This document shows, in pieces, positions 23,949 through 31,958 of a stretch of 64,000 nt of DNA. This stretch comes from Pontibacter aydingkolensis (GTDB taxonomy: Bacteria; Bacteroidota; Bacteroidia; Cytophagales; Hymenobacteraceae), in assembly GCF_019443125.1 (NCBI RefSeq), contig NZ_JAHYXK010000001.1, forward strand, positions 62,001 through 126,000, in the 5' to 3' direction. The translations under genes and the position numbers were made by a program. Below the pieces are notes generated by a model that did no database searches, was not told the DNA's origin, and saw only the letters and a list, made by a program, of their open reading frames with translations. Each line of letters opens with the position of its first letter. The first letter of the stretch is position 1.

Positions 23949-24374
23949 TAATTACAAATTCCTAATTACGAATTACGAATTGGATTTACTCTCCAATTTC
24001 TTCTTGTTCGTAATAATGATGCTGTTTAATATTTTTATTAACTCTACGCAGTCTTTATGTATACTTTCGAATTGCTCTGACTTCAGATAACCAGTATCGT
24101 GTAGCAGCCTTAGCCAAAAACTGCTTTCTCGCGCTTCTTTTCTGGCAACACTTAATTTATGAATAAAATCAAGAGTAGACTGTCCGGCAATAGCTTCTTC
24201 GATATTAGCCCCAACTGAAGTACCGCTACGCAACACCTGCTTTGCCAGTACATCAATTCTGTTTTCAGTTTCCAGATATTGATACAACCTTACTACTCTA
24301 ACAGTAAAGGCATAAGACTTAGTAACTATAGGATTTTCTTTCATTCGTAATTTGTAATTAGGAATTCGTAATTG
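23949..24374. mobile_element. Inverted-repeat cassette carrying a four-helix-bundle gene
   Basis: Imperfect inverted repeats of about 30 bp built from AATTACGAATT/AATTCGTAATT blocks lie at 23949-23983 and 24343-24374. They enclose only the four-helix-bundle gene. The left copy carries that gene's stop codon, and the right copy carries the stop of the upstream GH3 gene. No transposase is visible. Called a mobile cassette from the structure alone. Confidence 0.5.
23973..24344 (-). CDS. Four helix bundle protein (23S-IVP/Avd-like)
   Basis: A 123-residue, all-helical protein of the four-helix-bundle family first described in 23S rRNA intervening sequences and related to the Avd accessory protein of diversity-generating retroelements. 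Family features: SYAFTVRVVRLYQYL, LAKQVLRSGTSVGANIEEAI, FIHKLSVARKEARESSFWLR. I place the start at the ATG at 24344; the longer frame reads into the inverted repeat and GH3. No reverse transcriptase or rRNA is nearby. The function of stand-alone copies is unknown to me; the inverted repeats suggest it moves as a unit. Confidence 0.85.
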   Translation of the reverse strand: MKENPIVTKSYAFTVRVVRLYQYLETENRIDVLAKQVLRSGTSVGANIEEAIAGQSTLDFIHKLSVARKEARESSFWLRLLHDTGYLKSEQFESIHKDCVELIKILNSIIITNKKKLESKSNS

Positions 24375-25857
24375 ATAGCAACCCATCCGCCAGTTTCCTG
24401 TCGTTACTCAGGCGTGGCACCTTATTCTGACCACCTAATTTACCCTCCGATTTCATATAATTGCGGAAAGATCCTCTGGCCAGCGATGTAAGTTTTAGCT
24501 TTTGCAGGATATTTCCAGTGATCAGATCGTTATAGTAACTGTTGAGCTGCTGCATCTGTCTGTCCAGCTCTTCGGCAAATGCTGTGGCATTGTGCGGAGG
24601 CTTCGCAAACTCAACCAGCCACTCGTGGTACGATGCGCCCTTGTCCTGGCTAACAAATGGCGCAACTGTAAACTCAGTTAATTCTACCTCCGGAAACCTT
24701 GCCATTGTTGCTTTCATGGCTTTCTCCACCTCTTCGCCGATAACATGCTCGCCAAAAGCAGATATATAGTGCTTAATTCGGCCACTTACCACAATTTTGT
24801 ATGGCTTAACAGATGTAAACTTTACAGTGTCGCCGATAGAGTAAGCCCACAAACCGGCATTACTGCTGATAACCAAGGCATAATTCAAGCCAACTTCTAC
24901 TTCGCCGATGGTCAGGCGGGTCGGGTTCTCGTTGAAGTACTCCGATACCGGGATAAACTCATAAAAAATGCCGGTATCCAGCAGTAGCAATAAACCTGGA
25001 TCGTTTTGTTTATTCTGAAAGGCAAAAAAGCCCTCCGAAGCCGGAAAAAGTTCTATAGAATCTACTTGCTTACCTATCGACTCAAACAATTTTTTACGGT
25101 ATGGTTCATAATTCACGCCACCGTATACAAACAGGTTAAAGTTTGGAAAAATGTCCTTTATCTGTTTGCCTGTTTGCCGCATCAGCTTATCAAAGTACAT
25201 CTGCACCCATGGCGGAATACCCGAGATCAGGGTCATGTCCTGGTCAATGGTCTCTTCGATGATCTCGTCCAGTTTGGTTTCCCAGTCTTCGAGACAATTA
25301 GTATGGTAAGTAGGCAACTGGTTGGTGCGCAGGTAGCCGGGCACGTGGTGGTTGGCAATGCCAGACAATCTCCCGGTATTTATTCCTCCCACTTGCTCCA
25401 ATTCAGGGCTGCCCGATAAAAAGATCATCTTGCCATTTAAAAAAGAGGCCTTTCCTGTATCCTGCACATAAGCCAACAGGGCATCGCGGGCTCCGTTAAT
25501 ATGGTTCGGTATAGAGTCTTTTGTAATAGGAATATACTTTGCGCCTGAAGTGGTACCGGAAGTTTTGGCAAGGTAAAGAGGCTTGCCCGGCCAGAGAATG
25601 TCCTTCTCTCCGTCTTTAACTTTGTTAAAATAATTGCTCAGGCCTTCGTAATCGCGCACCGGCACGGCTTTCACAAAATCAGCATGTGTTTTTATGTTGC
25701 TGAAATCATGGTCGCGTCCAAACAGGGTATTCTGAGCTTTGTGTATGATCTTCTGTAAAACTGCCTGCTGTGCTTCTACCGGATTGTCTATCCAGCGCTG
25801 GTGCTTTTTAAACACATAGGCAGCAAGCGGCTTACTCAACAATGCTTTAACACCCAT
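24358..25857 (-). CDS. GH3 family acyl-acid-amido synthetase homologue
   Basis: A 499-residue protein of the GH3 family of adenylate-forming enzymes, known from plants (auxin and jasmonate conjugation) and also in bacteria. Visible motifs: AKTSGTTSGAKYIPIT (P-loop-like ATP motif), FPASEGFFAFQ, and YALVISSNAGLWAYSIGDTV with its ATP-binding Asp. The C-terminal conjugating domain contains SAFGEHVIGEEVEKAM. Substrate is unknown in bacteria of this kind. The last four residues (ITNS) and the stop are encoded by the right inverted repeat of the neighbouring cassette, so the native C-terminus was probably altered by the insertion. Confidence 0.88.
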   Translation of the reverse strand: MGVKALLSKPLAAYVFKKHQRWIDNPVEAQQAVLQKIIHKAQNTLFGRDHDFSNIKTHADFVKAVPVRDYEGLSNYFNKVKDGEKDILWPGKPLYLAKTSGTTSGAKYIPITKDSIPNHINGARDALLAYVQDTGKASFLNGKMIFLSGSPELEQVGGINTGRLSGIANHHVPGYLRTNQLPTYHTNCLEDWETKLDEIIEETIDQDMTLISGIPPWVQMYFDKLMRQTGKQIKDIFPNFNLFVYGGVNYEPYRKKLFESIGKQVDSIELFPASEGFFAFQNKQNDPGLLLLLDTGIFYEFIPVSEYFNENPTRLTIGEVEVGLNYALVISSNAGLWAYSIGDTVKFTSVKPYKIVVSGRIKHYISAFGEHVIGEEVEKAMKATMARFPEVELTEFTVAPFVSQDKGASYHEWLVEFAKPPHNATAFAEELDRQMQQLNSYYNDLITGNILQKLKLTSLARGSFRNYMKSEGKLGGQNKVPRLSNDRKLADGLLSITNS

Positions 25858-25988
25858 ACATTCCGTTTTTGTCTGATGGTAAATATAGCCAGATAAACCA
25901 GTATTGCCATATCGTCTACTAATTTCAATAACCTGAGCCTAAATTTTATACTTTAAATGAAACATCCTTACCCCATTTAAACTACTGT

Positions 25989-26450
25989 ATGGGTATACCA
26001 TTTAATTATAAAACGATGAGAGAACATCACGCAGAGGCTACCTGGGAAAAAGGCCTGAAAGACGGTACCGGTAACATCAAAACAGGTAACGGCACTATAG
26101 AGTCAGCTTATAGTTACGGCACACGCTTTGGCAACGAAACAAACGGTACTACTCCCGAAGAACTAATTGGGGCCGCACTGGCAGGTTGCTATTCTATGTT
26201 TTTAAGCGCTTTGCTGGGCAAAGAGAACTATACGCCAGACTACATCCATACCAGAGCCAAAGTAATTCTAGGAGAAAAAGAAGGAGCCCCACTGGTAGAA
26301 AGCATCTCCCTGACCGTGGAAGCTAAGGTTGCTAAGATAACTGACGAGGAACTTCAGAAGCTGGCCCAGGAGTCAAAAGAAAAATGTCCGATCTCTAAAG
26401 CACTTAAGGCAATTCCGGAGGTTAATTTGCAGGTTTCTTTAATTGAATAA
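25989..26450 (+). CDS. OsmC family peroxiredoxin
   Basis: Cytoplasmic OsmC/Ohr-type thiol peroxidase, 153 residues. The two catalytic Cys are in LAGCYSMFLSALL (about residue 71) and EKCPISKAL (about 136), and NGTTPEELIGAA precedes the first, as in OsmC proteins that reduce organic hydroperoxides. The TIESAYSYGTRF segment fits the OsmC rather than the Ohr branch. A second Met at residue 10 (MREHHAEATWEKG) is an alternative start. It is transcribed divergently from GH3. Confidence 0.9.
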   Translation: MGIPFNYKTMREHHAEATWEKGLKDGTGNIKTGNGTIESAYSYGTRFGNETNGTTPEELIGAALAGCYSMFLSALLGKENYTPDYIHTRAKVILGEKEGAPLVESISLTVEAKVAKITDEELQKLAQESKEKCPISKALKAIPEVNLQVSLIE

Positions 26451-26513
26451 ATTGTTATCTTGCAACAAGAATGTTATCAGATAACATCTTATGTTTCACC
26501 AAACCACCAGAAC

Positions 26514-27020
26514 ATGGCAGTACCCGGTAGTAGTAACGCGCGATCGTCGCTGATTGTGCAGCTAAGCCCAACTAAAAGTGCAAAGCTCTCTTTTACAGTA
26601 CAAATTATACTCACACTTTTCTGGCTGGCCTGGGCTGTTATGCTGCTCGTGACTGATGATAGCGGACAGAATTACCTGTACTATGTGTTCTTTGGCCTGG
26701 CGTTGATCTTTTTTACCTACGTGGTACTGCAAAACACCTCTATTTTCGGGGTGCAGTCTTACATAGAAGTTACCCCGCAGTACATCGTGCAAAAGTATGG
26801 CGTGTTCCGTACCAAGCATATTATTGCGATACCTGATATAAAATCGGTTCATGTGTCGCCGTATGCACTTCGGGTAACTCAGAAAGACGATTCCAAAGTA
26901 TACTTAGACCTGAAGCAGGTACGCAAAAAACGTGACCTGGAAAAGATTAAGAACAAAGTGAAGGATATTGCCGCTGTAAACGGTTTTGCGCTTTCAGAGT
27001 CTACTGCGAACAGGCCGTAA
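26514..27020 (+). CDS. PH-domain (DUF304-like) membrane protein
   Basis: A 168-residue protein starting at the ATG at 26514 (MAVPGSSNARSS); the longer frame starts at a TTG. Two membrane helices (about 28-45 and 55-75) are followed by a bacterial PH-like domain with SYIEVTPQYIVQKYGVFRTK and IPDIKSVHVSPYALRVTQKD, the usual DUF304 pattern. It ends with a basic, charged tail. Such proteins are widespread and mostly uncharacterised. It lies 64 nt after the OsmC stop and converges with dnaA at a strong two-way terminator. Confidence 0.72.
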   Translation: MAVPGSSNARSSLIVQLSPTKSAKLSFTVQIILTLFWLAWAVMLLVTDDSGQNYLYYVFFGLALIFFTYVVLQNTSIFGVQSYIEVTPQYIVQKYGVFRTKHIIAIPDIKSVHVSPYALRVTQKDDSKVYLDLKQVRKKRDLEKIKNKVKDIAAVNGFALSESTANRP

Positions 27021-27032
27021 TAGGTTTTGTAT

Positions 27033-27078
27033 AAAAAGAGAGCGGCCATACTTTGCAAAGTATGGCCGCTCTCTTTTT
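27033..27078. terminator. Bidirectional terminator between PH gene and dnaA
   Basis: A 46-bp perfect palindrome: a 22-bp arm AAAAAGAGAGCGGCCATACT plus TT, a central GC, and the exact reverse complement. A-runs and T-runs at the ends give a U-tail in both directions, serving the convergent genes. Confidence 0.92.
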
Positions 27079-27092
27079 ATACTTTATACTTT

Positions 27093-28517
27093 TTAACCAG
27101 CCTTGGATTTAAACTTCTTCTGAAGCTCCTGTATGCTGGCTTTGAATTTCTTGTCAGTGTCGATCAGGTCGGATACAGTTTGTACCGAGTGAATTACCGT
27201 ACTGTGGTCGCGGCCGCCGAAGTGGTAACCGATAGATTTTAGTGAGTGGCTGGTAAACTCTTTGGCAAAGTACATGGCCACCTGGCGTGCAGTCACGATC
27301 TCTTTCTTACGCGTTTTGGCTTTAAGTGAGTCCAGGCTTACCTGGAAGTACTCGGCTACGGTTTTCTGGATGAAGTCGAGGTTTACCTCTGTCTCGACAT
27401 CCTCAATAATATGCTTCAGGGCCTGCTTGGCAAGCTCCAGGTCAATTTCTTTACGGTTAAGCGACGATTGCGCGATCAAAGAGATCAAAACGCCTTCCAG
27501 TTCACGCACGTTGGTATCTACGCTGTAAGCAAGGTACTCTACCACGTTGTCCGGAATGTCTATACCATCGCCCTGCATCTTTTTCTGGATGATGGCCATA
27601 CGCGTTTCAAAGTCGGGGCTTTGTAAGTCGGCTGTCAAACCCCACTTAAAACGGGACAATAAACGCTCTTCCAAGCCTTTCAGATCACGTGGAGGACAGT
27701 CTGATGTCATCACAATCTGTTTGCCGGACTGGTGCAGGTGATTGAAAATGTGGAAGAACATTTCCTGCGTCTTCTCCTTTCCGCTCAGAAACTGCACGTC
27801 GTCGATGATCAGGATATCTACCAGCAGGTAAAAGTTCGCAAAGTCCTGTACGTTGTTCGTTTTCAGGGACTCGATGAACTGATTCACGAACTTCTCTGAC
27901 GAAACATAAAGCACAAACTTATCCGGGTTACTGCTTTTGATCTGGTTGCCAATGGCTTGCACCAAGTGCGTTTTACCAAGTCCTACGCCACCGTAAACCA
28001 TTAGCGGGTTAAAAGAAGTTGTGCCCGGTTTGTTGGCTACGGCATAACCTGCAGAGCGCGCCAAACGGTTACAGTCACCTTCAATGTAGTTCTCAAAAGT
28101 ATAAGCCGGGTTTAGCTGCGAGTTCAGGAAGTTACGGTCAATCGTCTTCGACTCGAACGGACTTTTAATGAAGTTCTGCTCCGGGCGGTAAGAGTTAACT
28201 ACAGCCTGCGGTATTTTCTTGGTTGGGATGTTTACCGTCTGTGGTTTGTTAGCCTCGTTGCCGCGGTCCACAATAATAGAGTACTCCAAACGGCCCTCGC
28301 TGCCCAGTTCCTGGTAAATGACTTTTTTCAGAAGTTGCACATAGTGCTCCTCCAGCCACTCGTAAAAGAACTGGCTAGGCACTTGTATGGTAAGTACACT
28401 ATCGCGCAAGGATATAGGCTTAATCGGCTCGAACCAAGTCTTAAAGCTCTGTTCGCCAATGTTTTCCTTTATCACCTGCAGGCAGTTACTCCATACAGTC
28501 GTACAATCTTTAATCAT
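27093..28517 (-). CDS. dnaA: Chromosomal replication initiator DnaA
   Basis: DnaA opens the replication origin. From ATG 28517 it has 474 residues: domain I (KDCTTVWSNCLQVIKENIGE), linker, AAA+ domain with NPLMVYGGVGLGKTHLVQAI (Walker A) and ILIIDDVQFL (Walker B), and the DNA-binding domain IV with the signature GRDHSTVIHSV. Four extra codons upstream begin with TTG; the MIKDC start is the form usual in this phylum. I found no cluster of DnaA boxes beside it, so the origin may be elsewhere. Its 5' region (28518-28623) is AT-rich and probably holds the promoter. Confidence 0.97.
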   Translation of the reverse strand: MIKDCTTVWSNCLQVIKENIGEQSFKTWFEPIKPISLRDSVLTIQVPSQFFYEWLEEHYVQLLKKVIYQELGSEGRLEYSIIVDRGNEANKPQTVNIPTKKIPQAVVNSYRPEQNFIKSPFESKTIDRNFLNSQLNPAYTFENYIEGDCNRLARSAGYAVANKPGTTSFNPLMVYGGVGLGKTHLVQAIGNQIKSSNPDKFVLYVSSEKFVNQFIESLKTNNVQDFANFYLLVDILIIDDVQFLSGKEKTQEMFFHIFNHLHQSGKQIVMTSDCPPRDLKGLEERLLSRFKWGLTADLQSPDFETRMAIIQKKMQGDGIDIPDNVVEYLAYSVDTNVRELEGVLISLIAQSSLNRKEIDLELAKQALKHIIEDVETEVNLDFIQKTVAEYFQVSLDSLKAKTRKKEIVTARQVAMYFAKEFTSHSLKSIGYHFGGRDHSTVIHSVQTVSDLIDTDKKFKASIQELQKKFKSKAG

Positions 28518-28623
28518 CCAATTTTCCAAAACTCACTAAGATTAGTTTGGTGAAACCAACCTCCTTATATCGGCAGGGGGGTTACAAATTTGCTTAAATA
28601 TATGTAAACAAAAAATTATTTTT

Positions 28624-29556
28624 TCACGAAGTTGTTACAGGTATGTTTACCGGCAAAAGTGCGGTTCTCACATCTGTCTTTTTCTTAGAGCTTTTGTTAA
28701 ACGAGAAATCGATGCGGCCCAGGAAAATACCCGACCAACCTACCTGGTTTACAAGCGTTTCGTGGCCGCTGCTATGTTGCACTACAGTAGGCTCATCCAG
28801 GAAAGTATGGGTATGCCCGCCGAGTATAAGATCGATGCCTGGTACCTGCTGGGCAAGCTTCACATCGTCTATCATTTCGCTTTCGTACTTGTAACCTAAA
28901 TGTGAAAGGCAGACAATAAGGTTACACTTTTGTTTATCGCGCAGTTCCTGTACCATTTCCCTGGCCACGGCCACCGGATCGTTGTAAACTGTTTCGCCAT
29001 AATTGTTTTTGCTAACTAAACCGTCCAATTCGATGCCTAGTCCAAACACGCCAATGCGCACGCCCTGTTTCTCGAAGATTTTGTAAGGCTCGAAACGGTT
29101 TTTCAATATGGTTTTAGAGAAATCGTAATTGGCAGATACAAATGGGAAAGCCGCATGCGGCAGCATTTTCTCTAACCCGAGCAAGCCGTTATCGAAGTCG
29201 TGGTTACCGAGGGTAGCAGCATCATACTTCATCTCGCTCATGAGTTTATACTCCAGTTCGCCGCCAAAAAAATTAAAGTATGGCGTCCCCTGCCAAATAT
29301 CACCGCAGTCTAAAAGAAGTACGTTTTGCTCCTGCTTCCTTATCTGTTCGATAAGGGTTTTGCGTTTGGCCATACCACCCATGCCGCCATACTTTCGGCC
29401 GTCGTCCGGAATAGGATCGATGCGGGAGTGCTGGTCGTTGGTGTGAAGTATGGTAAGGGTTATACTTTGGGCAGCGGCTGCCGAAAAAGGCACACCAAGC
29501 AAGCTTACACCAGCCGCCCCTACTGCTGTAGTTTTAAGGAAATCTCTTCTTTTCAT
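28624..29556 (-). CDS. Tat-exported 5'-nucleotidase-type metallophosphatase
   Basis: A 310-residue calcineurin-like phosphoesterase matching the catalytic half of UshA-type 5'-nucleotidases. A twin-arginine signal is visible (MKRRDFLKTTAVGAAGVSLL). Metal-ligand motifs follow in order: TNDQHSRID, LLDCGDIWQGTP, ATLGNHDFDNG, and LGGHTHTFL. It has no nucleotide-binding C-terminal domain; that half is encoded by the gene just upstream (13-nt gap). Together they probably make a split periplasmic nucleotidase/cyclic phosphodiesterase that scavenges phosphate or nucleosides. Confidence 0.88.
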   Translation of the reverse strand: MKRRDFLKTTAVGAAGVSLLGVPFSAAAAQSITLTILHTNDQHSRIDPIPDDGRKYGGMGGMAKRKTLIEQIRKQEQNVLLLDCGDIWQGTPYFNFFGGELEYKLMSEMKYDAATLGNHDFDNGLLGLEKMLPHAAFPFVSANYDFSKTILKNRFEPYKIFEKQGVRIGVFGLGIELDGLVSKNNYGETVYNDPVAVAREMVQELRDKQKCNLIVCLSHLGYKYESEMIDDVKLAQQVPGIDLILGGHTHTFLDEPTVVQHSSGHETLVNQVGWSGIFLGRIDFSFNKSSKKKTDVRTALLPVNIPVTTS

Positions 29557-29569
29557 ACTCTTTTATACT

Positions 29570-30325
29570 TTAAGGGAGGATGGTTACACGGTTCTGTACT
29601 TCTGCTGTTACGGGCTTGCCTGCAGCTGTTAGTTGCCTGATTTGCTGCAGGATAGCATCGCGCAGCAGAGAACCTACTTTTTCATACTTTGCAGGTTCCT
29701 TCAGCATATTTAAGCTATCACCGCCATTGGCCAGGTAATCGGAAGTAACTAAAGTATAACTCTGGTTTATATCCAGCGGCTTGCCGTTTATTTTAATATC
29801 TGTTGCTTTATCGCCGGTTACTGTGTAAGTGGAGTTATTTATTACCACAAACTTTTTTTCGGCGGCATAGTCAAACAATTGCTTTACTTTTTCGCCACTC
29901 AGCGTCAGCACCACCAGCTCGTTCTCGAAAGGCATCAGCTCAAACACATGTCCGGTGGTAATGTTGCCCTCCGGCAGCGGTACGCGCAAGCCACCATTTG
30001 TAGTAAGCGACATATCAATTGGTTTGTTATAAAGCGGCTTGCTTTGGGTAATCTGCAGGTCGGTTACAAAATTAGCCAGTGGCGATTCATAATCTCCTTT
30101 TTGCAGGGCTCTTGGTGCAGTACCCACCACCTCCGACATTTTAACGGTTACCTCTTGGCGATAAGGCGAAATTTTAGCCTCCATCTGCGGGTCAGCGGCT
30201 ATGGAGTTATCAACGGGAACGTCGGTATTGGTTAATGCGGGCGAGGCTACAAAAGTGCGCTGGCAGGCTGCTAAACTGAGCACCAGCAACAGGCCACTTA
30301 TGTATTTCAGGGTGTTTTGTTTCAT
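29570..30325 (-). CDS. 5'-nucleotidase C-terminal domain lipoprotein
   Basis: A 251-residue lipoprotein (lipobox LSLAAC, Cys at about residue 21) carrying the substrate-binding domain of 5'-nucleotidases (about 55-250). Characteristic pieces are the early TNGGLRVPLPEGNITTGHVF, the ELMPFENELVVLTLSGEKVK segment and SDYLANGGDSLNML. It has no catalytic domain. The catalytic half follows 13 nt downstream as a separate Tat-exported protein. The order on the transcript is C-terminal half first, opposite to the order in fused UshA, so it is not a simple split by frameshift. Confidence 0.88.
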   Translation of the reverse strand: MKQNTLKYISGLLLVLSLAACQRTFVASPALTNTDVPVDNSIAADPQMEAKISPYRQEVTVKMSEVVGTAPRALQKGDYESPLANFVTDLQITQSKPLYNKPIDMSLTTNGGLRVPLPEGNITTGHVFELMPFENELVVLTLSGEKVKQLFDYAAEKKFVVINNSTYTVTGDKATDIKINGKPLDINQSYTLVTSDYLANGGDSLNMLKEPAKYEKVGSLLRDAILQQIRQLTAAGKPVTAEVQNRVTILP

Positions 30326-30499
30326 GTTTGTGTGTAAAGTATGGCTCTAATTTACCAGCCTACTCAACAGTAAGCAAACAGAGTAAGTTCTTACACAGAA
30401 ATTCTACATCAGATTTGATTAGAAATACAGGATAATATTAACAATATCTATATCTGATTTTCAGTTAATATAGTATATTGTGCATAAACCTATAGACCT

Positions 30500-31897
30500 A
30501 TGAAAACCAGACTTTTACTCCTCCTATCGGTTGCAATACTGCTAACTTCAAACACAGTTTCTGCCACACACATAAATGGCGGTTACATCAGCTATAAAGT
30601 AGATCCGCAAAATCCGCTGAAGTATAGTTTTAAATTTACTTTGTTTGAGAATGACAAGTCTAACGCAGATGAATCTACTGTTGAGATAGGTATGGGTAAC
30701 CTAACAACAGTTAGAGTGCCTAAAACAATATCAATACCCTATCTTAACAACACTAGTATTGAAATTTTCGAGTGGGAGTATACGTATGCCGCCCCCGGTA
30801 ACTATGTAGTTTCCTGGAAAGGTATAAACAGAAATCCGGGTATCTTAAACGTAACCCCGCCTTCAGACCAACTTACATTTTTTGTATACACGCAGGTACA
30901 ACCACGGCTTACTCCCCAAAACAGGCATAGTATTAAGACTATTATACCCGCGCCTTTAGAGGCTTTTACAGGAGAGCCTTTTAAGATGAATATGATTGCC
31001 TATGATGCAGACGGTGATAAGCTTACATATGAACTAGTTCCGCCACAGCACATCGATCAGAATAGTATACCTCAAAACCTGCCGGGTTACCAGTTTCCGG
31101 TTGGCCTGCACATTAATAAATTCGGTGAATTGCATTGGCAAAATCCTACTGTAAAAGGTGAGAATGTTATTGCTGTTAAGGTTACAGAATACAAAGATAA
31201 TCAGGCTGTTGGGTATACAATTGTAGATATGCAATTACGTGTAAAGGATAGAGTACATGAACCTATCGTAAAACTTTTGAACAAAGACAGACTCACTATT
31301 AACTACGATGGTTCTGTGTATGCAAAGCCGGAACAGCAACTAAAGCTTGAGTTTTTTGTAGATAAAGCCCCGAATAGCACCAATCCTCTTTACGCAAAGC
31401 AATTCAGCGACCTGGACACGCTTGACCTGGCTACCCCTGAATTTGCAGCCCGCGACTCTGCCAATGGCCTGGCTGTAACTTTAAGATTAACCCCAGCTAT
31501 AAGTATAGCACGTAACCAACCTTACATCATTGGCTTAAGAGGAGCTTCCGAAATTGAAACAAACCCTAGTTCACGAAATCAATTTGCATATGGCTGGGAC
31601 TTTGTGAATGTATACATCGGAGCACAGCAGCCTACTTCGTCAGGAGATTTGGCCGATAATGTAAGGGTGCAGCTCTATCCAAATCCGGCTTCAGGTAAGT
31701 TTATTGTGGAAGGCGATGACTTGAACAACGCACAGTTAAAGGTTTTCAACAGTAACGGGAAGCATGTGTTTACATCTAACTTAGCAGCTGGCAGGAATCT
31801 ATTAAAACGTCCTGCACAGGTAGCAGCTGGTGTATATGTTTTCCATATTGTAAAGAGAGGCAAAATTATAAAAACCGGAAGGTTGGTGCTGGAATAA
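30500..31897 (+). CDS. Secreted protein with T9SS C-terminal sorting domain
   Basis: A 465-residue exported protein: signal peptide (about 1-22), then THINGGYISYKVDPQNPLKY, a start often seen in large Bacteroidota surface proteins. A middle region has immunoglobulin-like beta strands, including YDADGDKLTYELVPPQ near 170. A C-terminal type A sorting domain (about 390-465) contains VQLYPNPASGKFIVEG and GVYVFHIVKRGKIIKTGRLV. The sorting domain means export through the type IX system, of which PorQ is encoded at 12801. Its own activity is unknown. Its composition is AT-richer than most neighbours. Confidence 0.88.
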   Translation: MKTRLLLLLSVAILLTSNTVSATHINGGYISYKVDPQNPLKYSFKFTLFENDKSNADESTVEIGMGNLTTVRVPKTISIPYLNNTSIEIFEWEYTYAAPGNYVVSWKGINRNPGILNVTPPSDQLTFFVYTQVQPRLTPQNRHSIKTIIPAPLEAFTGEPFKMNMIAYDADGDKLTYELVPPQHIDQNSIPQNLPGYQFPVGLHINKFGELHWQNPTVKGENVIAVKVTEYKDNQAVGYTIVDMQLRVKDRVHEPIVKLLNKDRLTINYDGSVYAKPEQQLKLEFFVDKAPNSTNPLYAKQFSDLDTLDLATPEFAARDSANGLAVTLRLTPAISIARNQPYIIGLRGASEIETNPSSRNQFAYGWDFVNVYIGAQQPTSSGDLADNVRVQLYPNPASGKFIVEGDDLNNAQLKVFNSNGKHVFTSNLAAGRNLLKRPAQVAAGVYVFHIVKRGKIIKTGRLVLE

Positions 31898-31917
31898 CTG
31901 GCCTGTAGCAGAATAAA

Positions 31918-31953
31918 CAAAAAAGCGGAACCTCAACAGTTCCGCTTTTTTGT
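31918..31953. terminator. Bidirectional terminator
   Basis: AAAAAAGCGGAAC, a 7-nt loop, GTTCCGCTTTTTT: a perfect stem with A and T runs between two convergent genes. Confidence 0.9.
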
Positions 31954-31958
31954 TGTAC

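Noticed and set aside
23973-24344. Diversity-generating retroelement
   Set aside because: The four-helix-bundle protein is Avd-like, but no reverse transcriptase, template repeat or variable repeat lies nearby.
27093-28623. Replication origin beside dnaA
   Set aside because: I found no cluster of TTATCCACA-like boxes or AT-rich repeat array beside dnaA; one near-match at about 43868 is isolated. dnaA is often away from oriC in this phylum.
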